Source: Aphelocoma coerulescens
Taxonomy: Eukaryota > Chordata > Aves > Passeriformes > Corvidae
Assembly: GCF_041296385.1 (NCBI RefSeq)
Contig: NC_091016.1
Coordinates: 14,111,497 to 14,175,496 of the forward strand
Direction of reading: 5' to 3'
DNA length: 64,000 bases
Positions 61,701 through 64,000 of the stretch are shown here, piece by piece. The translations under genes were made by a program, and so were the position numbers. Position 1 is the stretch's first letter; each line of letters starts with the position of its first letter. The notes below the pieces were generated by a model. The model did not search any database. It was given only the letters and a program-made list of their open reading frames with translations, and had not been told where the DNA came from.

Positions 61701-62961
61701 AGTGGGTGTCACTTGTCCCAAGGAGGCAGTTCCTCCCCTGCTGTTAAGGGATCAAAGCTAAAGGCTCAAGGAATTGCCACACCTGGGCGAGTTACAAAAG
61801 CCAAGAGTGCACTGCTACATTTGGGTTTGACCTGTGGGTGATGCTTGTTGTTTATACACCTGCAGAGCTGGGTATAACACAGCTCTCCTGAAGGCATTTT
61901 CAATCTCTTTGGTTTAAAGGGCTCAGCCAAGCCAGAAGCCATTAGAGCCCCAATATTAGTTTCTCCCCATCACCCTCAAATTGGGAAGCAGCTTCCCTTA
62001 AGCAGGGAAAAGCAGTGTTCTCCAAAACCACTTCCTCAAAGCTAGAAGGGTGGCAAGTCCATGACAGGCTTACCCTACAGGAGCACAATTAAAGTTTGGG
62101 TTGAACTTTTGCCACTTGTTTTAATTGCTGCAGTGCTTTGCTCCTGCCTGCAGGACCTGCTCTGTGGCAGAGATTTGGCAGCCACAGGACAGTGGCACAG
62201 GTTATCTCCCACACCAACACTGATTTTTCCCTACTCCAGCACTCAGTACTGATCAGCCACATCCACCCCCCTCTCCACACCACCCCAGGGCCAGGTTGTT
62301 GTTCCTGATTTTCCACACCACTTACTGGTGGCTTGAAGTACCCAACAAATTCTGGGTAAAAAAAAGGAGGGTAATCTCAGAACTCACTCTTACCTGGCTT
62401 AACCTTCCAATATTCCTGAGAGGATCCCCTTGCCTATTAAAAAGAAAAAAAGTCCAAATGCAGGCCCAAATACCAATTCTCAGTGCTTTTAACACTGCTC
62501 AGAGAAATGCCAACACCAGCCCAGTAGGAAAGGAGCACCAAATCCAGCCTGGTGGATTGGGGTTTTGCCTGCACCTGGACCAAACCCCAAAGTCACATCA
62601 TTTATTCCATGTGATTATAAATCTTCTCCCCTCCCTACATCCAGAAGTACTGCCTGATTTATGCTGTCAGACCACAACCAATACAAAACCACCCCCAAAA
62701 CACAGCAAGCAAAGACCAGCTGGGCTTTAATCCCATGCAGAAGAGAGATGGATTTGTAAGCAGGCAGGACACTGCACCCAAGAAGGGAGTTTCCTACAGG
62801 GAGCTGAGACCCCACTTCCCATCACTCACCCCTGGAGCAGCATCAGCAGCATCACAGCAGGGCCTCGGCATCACCCCAGGACCCTGCCCAGCAGGAGCTG
62901 GCCCCAGCACCCAAAGCATCAGGAGCAGGGCCAGAATAAATGGGGAGAGAAAAGGCTTCAT
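52352..62961 (-). CDS. Unrecognised mucin-like type I membrane protein: CUB-CUB-SEA-EGF-TM (ten coding exons)
   Basis: I do not recognise this as a named gene. Ten exons (62830-62961, 62394-62433, 59210-61369, 57308-58405, 56318-56374, 55273-55373, 54911-54975, 54167-54318, 53928-54080, 52352-52761) join with GT-AG introns and agreeing phases into 4,368 nt, 1,455 residues. The order is signal peptide 1-24, CUB-like domain 58-189, S/T/P/G-rich mucin-like region to 777, second CUB-like domain 778-909, a second low-complexity region to about 1162, SEA-like domain 1163-1268, calcium-binding EGF 1269-1319, one membrane helix about 1331-1355 and a cytoplasmic tail of about 100 residues. A SEA-EGF-TM end is typical of membrane mucins and related glycoproteins, so a cell-surface role on epithelium or a similar tissue is inferred. 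Ligand and function are unknown. The CUB assignment rests on four-cysteine spacing and strand pattern and needs a profile search. Confidence 0.88.
53928..54080 (-). CDS. Mucin-like gene exon 9: calcium-binding EGF domain
   Basis: A single symmetric phase 1-1 exon of 153 nt. It encodes one EGF module with six cysteines at residues 1273, 1280, 1286, 1295, 1297 and 1313. The opening 'DVNEC' and the 'CFNGVGTYVC' core, with Asn and the aromatic Tyr in place, fit the calcium-binding subtype. Acceptor GTGCAG, donor CCAG/GTAGAG. Confidence 0.93.
54167..54318 (-). CDS. Mucin-like gene exon 8: C-terminal half of the SEA-like domain
   Basis: Acceptor GCCTGCAG, donor GAAG/GTGGGT, phases 2 to 1, joining to the EGF exon across an intron of only 86 bases. 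It encodes 'NDANLLLTFWLHLEPEERN', a beta strand leading into an amphipathic helix, and the closing 'KLQLVSLFVE'. There is an N-glycosylation sequon (NMS). Confidence 0.88.
54911..54975 (-). CDS. Mucin-like gene exon 7: middle of the SEA-like domain
   Basis: 65 nt with acceptor CTTTGCAG and donor AAAAG/GTAGGG. It encodes 'IQKNLNLSANRVSEIKLKDV', the end of a helix and the second strand of a SEA-like fold, with a sequon at NLS. The autocleavage motif (GSVVV-type) that SEA domains of cleaved mucins carry after this strand is absent. The turn reads 'DVKRMNDAN' across the next junction. Confidence 0.82.
55273..55373 (-). CDS. Mucin-like gene exon 6: start of the SEA-like domain
   Basis: 101 nt, acceptor TTCTGGTAG, donor AACCAT/GTAAGT, entering in phase 1. 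It encodes 'MLFEVTVEIKPKVWIPPSGS' followed by 'EFQKGVLESLKNH'. This is the first beta strand and helix in the arrangement seen at the start of SEA domains of membrane mucins. Confidence 0.85.
56318..56374 (-). CDS. Mucin-like gene exon 5: short linker exon
   Basis: A 57-nt symmetric phase 1-1 exon with acceptor TGCTTTGGCAG and donor GGAG/GTGAGC. It encodes 19 residues ('LMSSVENDTGLQSQHHPG') with one sequon (NDT). Support comes from good splice sites and exact phase agreement with both neighbours, not from homology. It could be skipped without a frameshift. Confidence 0.72.
57308..58405 (-). CDS. Mucin-like gene exon 4: second CUB-like domain and mucin-like linker
   Basis: 1,098 nt, symmetric phase 1-1, acceptor TGATGTGCCAG, donor CTTTG/GTAAGG. 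The CUB-like part spans residues 778-909 with cysteines at 793, 818, 843 and 867, and the shared core 'WCNWTIWAG', 'DKIIFQGVSS', 'FKGQYYVF'. About 230 residues rich in Ser, Thr, Pro, Glu and Gly follow. The whole exon can be skipped in frame, leaving a one-CUB isoform. Confidence 0.92.
58590..59075 (+). mobile_element. Endogenous-retrovirus LTR (solo, internally deleted) in intron 3 of the mucin-like gene
   Basis: The element begins near 'gagccaatgccagccagc'. It continues with 'gaaaggagtggcagagacaa', 'gggaggggtggggggaagct', 'tttgattggtaacaaattaa' and 'gtctgttttgcccatgatgg', and ends near 'gttcagccagggtcacccca'. I recognise this order as the end of an abundant songbird ERV LTR family. It lies antisense to the host gene and fills more than half of the 804-base intron. 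No retroviral coding sequence is attached. Compared with my memory of the family it lacks its middle. The borders are approximate. Confidence 0.75.
59210..61369 (-). CDS. Mucin-like gene exon 3: first CUB-like domain and long mucin-like region
   Basis: A 2,160-nt exon, symmetric phase 1-1, acceptor TTTGTCTTCCAG, donor GTGCTG/GTAGGT. The CUB-like part covers residues 58-189 with cysteines at 73, 99, 124 and 148 and the core 'WCNWTIWAG', 'DKILFEGVSS', 'FKGKYYIF'. The remaining roughly 590 residues are low-complexity, rich in Ser, Thr, Pro, Gly and Leu, with almost no cysteine. Short motifs such as 'LGHL' and 'PVLVT' recur. It is unbroken over 720 codons, which strongly supports a functional exon. 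Confidence 0.95.
62394..62433 (-). CDS. Mucin-like gene exon 2: 40-nt mini-exon
   Basis: A 40-base exon between acceptor TTTCTTTTTAATAG and donor CCAG/GTAAGA, moving the phase from 0 to 1. It encodes 'ARGSSQEYWKVKP'. It is supported by strong splice sites and because it is exactly what links the signal-peptide exon to exon 3 in frame. There is no homology evidence. Confidence 0.75.
62830..62961 (-). CDS. Mucin-like gene exon 1: start codon and signal peptide
   Basis: 132 nt, 44 codons, donor CCAGGG/GTGAGT. It opens 'MKPFLSPFILALLLMLWVLG' followed by 'PAPAG', a textbook signal peptide with a likely cleavage site after residue 24. The start codon has G at -3. The region after the cleavage site is short and Ala/Pro-rich with two adjacent cysteines. 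Confidence 0.85.
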
Positions 62962-63145
62962 GGCAGAGGTTTACCAGAGGCACAACATTAAAACAAAACC
63001 AAAAGAAAGAAAGAAAGAAAAAACCTCCCTCTCTCTCCCCCCAAAATAATCCCCCAGGTGGAGCAAATGTGGGATCACCACCTTTCCCAGACCCTCTCCA
63101 AAACACATCCCTGCAGCAAAGGGGCTGGTCTACCAGCCCACTCAC

Positions 63146-63152
63146 TCATATA
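63146..63152 (-). promoter_or_regulatory. TATA-like box of the mucin-like gene
   Basis: On the minus strand 'CCCTATATGAG' lies about 185 bases before the start codon. This suggests transcription starting near 63,118 and a 5' UTR of about 155 bases. There is no CpG island here, so a TATA-type, tissue-restricted promoter is plausible. A further upstream noncoding exon cannot be excluded. Confidence 0.45.
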
Positions 63153-63173
63153 GGGCCCTGCTTCACCAGTGAC

Positions 63174-63201
63174 AGCAATTAGCTAATAGCAATTAGCTAA
63201 T
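63174..63201. repeat. Perfect 14-bp tandem duplication with homeodomain-like palindromes
   Basis: The unit 'agcaattagctaat' occurs twice in direct succession (63,174-63,187 and 63,188-63,201). Each copy contains the palindrome ATTAGCTAAT, whose ATTA cores are typical homeodomain contact sites. The pair lies 22-55 bases upstream of the TATA-like box of the minus-strand gene, the usual position for proximal promoter elements. Confidence 0.8.
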
Positions 63202-63205
63202 CAAT

Positions 63206-64000
63206 GAAATGAGGCCGGCTATAGCTTGTTAGGACAGGCTTGCCCTCTCAATTTGCTGCCCAAGTATTGTTTCTGTGGTGGGTGTTTGGGTGAGAAGGCA
63301 TTTCTCCATTTATCACACAATGTTATAACCTGGAATTAAAGTGGTGCTGACACCCCAATGTGACACAGAAGCAGAGCCCAAGATGCTTATTGTCCTATAA
63401 AAGAAAAAAATATTCAATTACTGGAGGGGAGAAAACAAAATTCCTAATGTAGAAGTGAGTGTTCTCATCACAACATTTTAACCAGCTTCTGCTGGAGGCT
63501 GTGATTTCCCCCAGGGCTGCACCATCCTGAGACAGGACTGAGTGAAACAGGTGAAATTACCTTGAAACACAAGCAGGTCCTCTCCTCATCTACACTTACT
63601 GAGGTGTGGAAAGCAAATAGTCCAGGTGATGATGTATAAATTATTAGATGCTTAAAATTCTTTCAGCTGTAATAGTCTAACTTGTCATTAGGAGCCACAT
63701 AGATTAGGCAATTAGCCTGTTTGACATGCAGCTTTGACAATATTGCTTTTAAAATGTCAGTCATCATTGAGCAAAATAAAATTAAAAATCTTTTTTTTCT
63801 TCCAGCTCATCACAGCCTGACAGGATGATGGATGTTCAGGGACAAACATCCCTGTGGGTTTTTTGGGGGTCAAATCAAGCAGTGAATCAGACTGTCCAAG
63901 TTGCCTGGGTTTTCAGCAGTATTGGAACAAGCAACTGCATCCCAGCTCCCAGTTTTTAAGCTTTTCCACCCACCCCAGTGCAGTCCCCATGACCAAAGGG
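63206..64000. other. Upstream flank of the mucin-like gene
   Basis: No exon or named repeat could be supported in these roughly 800 bases. The sequence is AT-rich with scattered short homopolymers. It is upstream of the putative promoter and could hold further regulatory sites that I cannot identify by eye. Confidence 0.45.

Noticed and set aside
63145..63152. Starting the mucin-like protein further upstream in the 62,852-63,145 frame
   Set aside because: That frame differs from the one containing the signal peptide and is a low-complexity shadow. The ATG at 62,961 is followed at once by a classical signal peptide.
1..64000. CRISPR array, tRNA, rRNA or operon-like structures
   Set aside because: None seen. 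The window is vertebrate nuclear DNA; the regular repeats are microsatellites and no cloverleaf with A and B boxes was recognised.

Overview
The window looks like nuclear DNA of a bird, most likely a passerine. It has vertebrate intron-exon structure with GT-AG introns and at least five fragments of the CR1 LINE family typical of birds. Two fragments resemble an endogenous-retrovirus LTR family I associate with songbirds. There is one clear CpG island, and many tetranucleotide and homopolymer tracts. I see no sign of bacterial or organellar sequence.

Layout: positions 1 to about 36,300 are gene-poor. I find no exon there that I can defend, only decayed CR1 and LTR pieces and simple repeats. 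A CpG island at about 36,480-37,170 holds the promoter and first exon of TMEM17 on the + strand, a four-pass membrane protein of the ciliary transition zone. It has four coding exons (36,785-40,297, 218 residues) and a poly(A) signal at 40,642. From 40,670 to 52,150 there is again no gene, but two CR1 copies, including a longer one of about 0.9 kb at 49,005-49,897.

The last 11 kb hold a complete gene on the - strand (CDS 62,961 down to 52,352). I assembled it from ten exons whose splice sites and phases all agree, giving 4,368 nt and 1,455 residues. The predicted product is a type I membrane protein. In order it has a signal peptide, a CUB-like domain, a long S/T/P/G-rich mucin-like stretch, a second CUB-like domain with a second mucin-like stretch, a SEA-like domain, a calcium-binding EGF domain, one transmembrane helix and a cytoplasmic tail of about 100 residues. 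I do not recognise it as a named gene, and it is the most interesting object here. Its two CUB-like exons appear to be an exon duplication: same phase, nearly the same bases at the acceptor and the same cysteine spacing. The SEA-like domain lacks the usual autocleavage motif, one intron carries an LTR, and the proximal promoter has a TATA-like box next to a perfect 14-bp tandem duplication.

Nothing in the sequence shows that the two genes share a pathway. TMEM17 has a CpG-island promoter, as expected for a widely expressed gene. The mucin-like gene has a TATA-type promoter without a CpG island, which suggests restricted expression.
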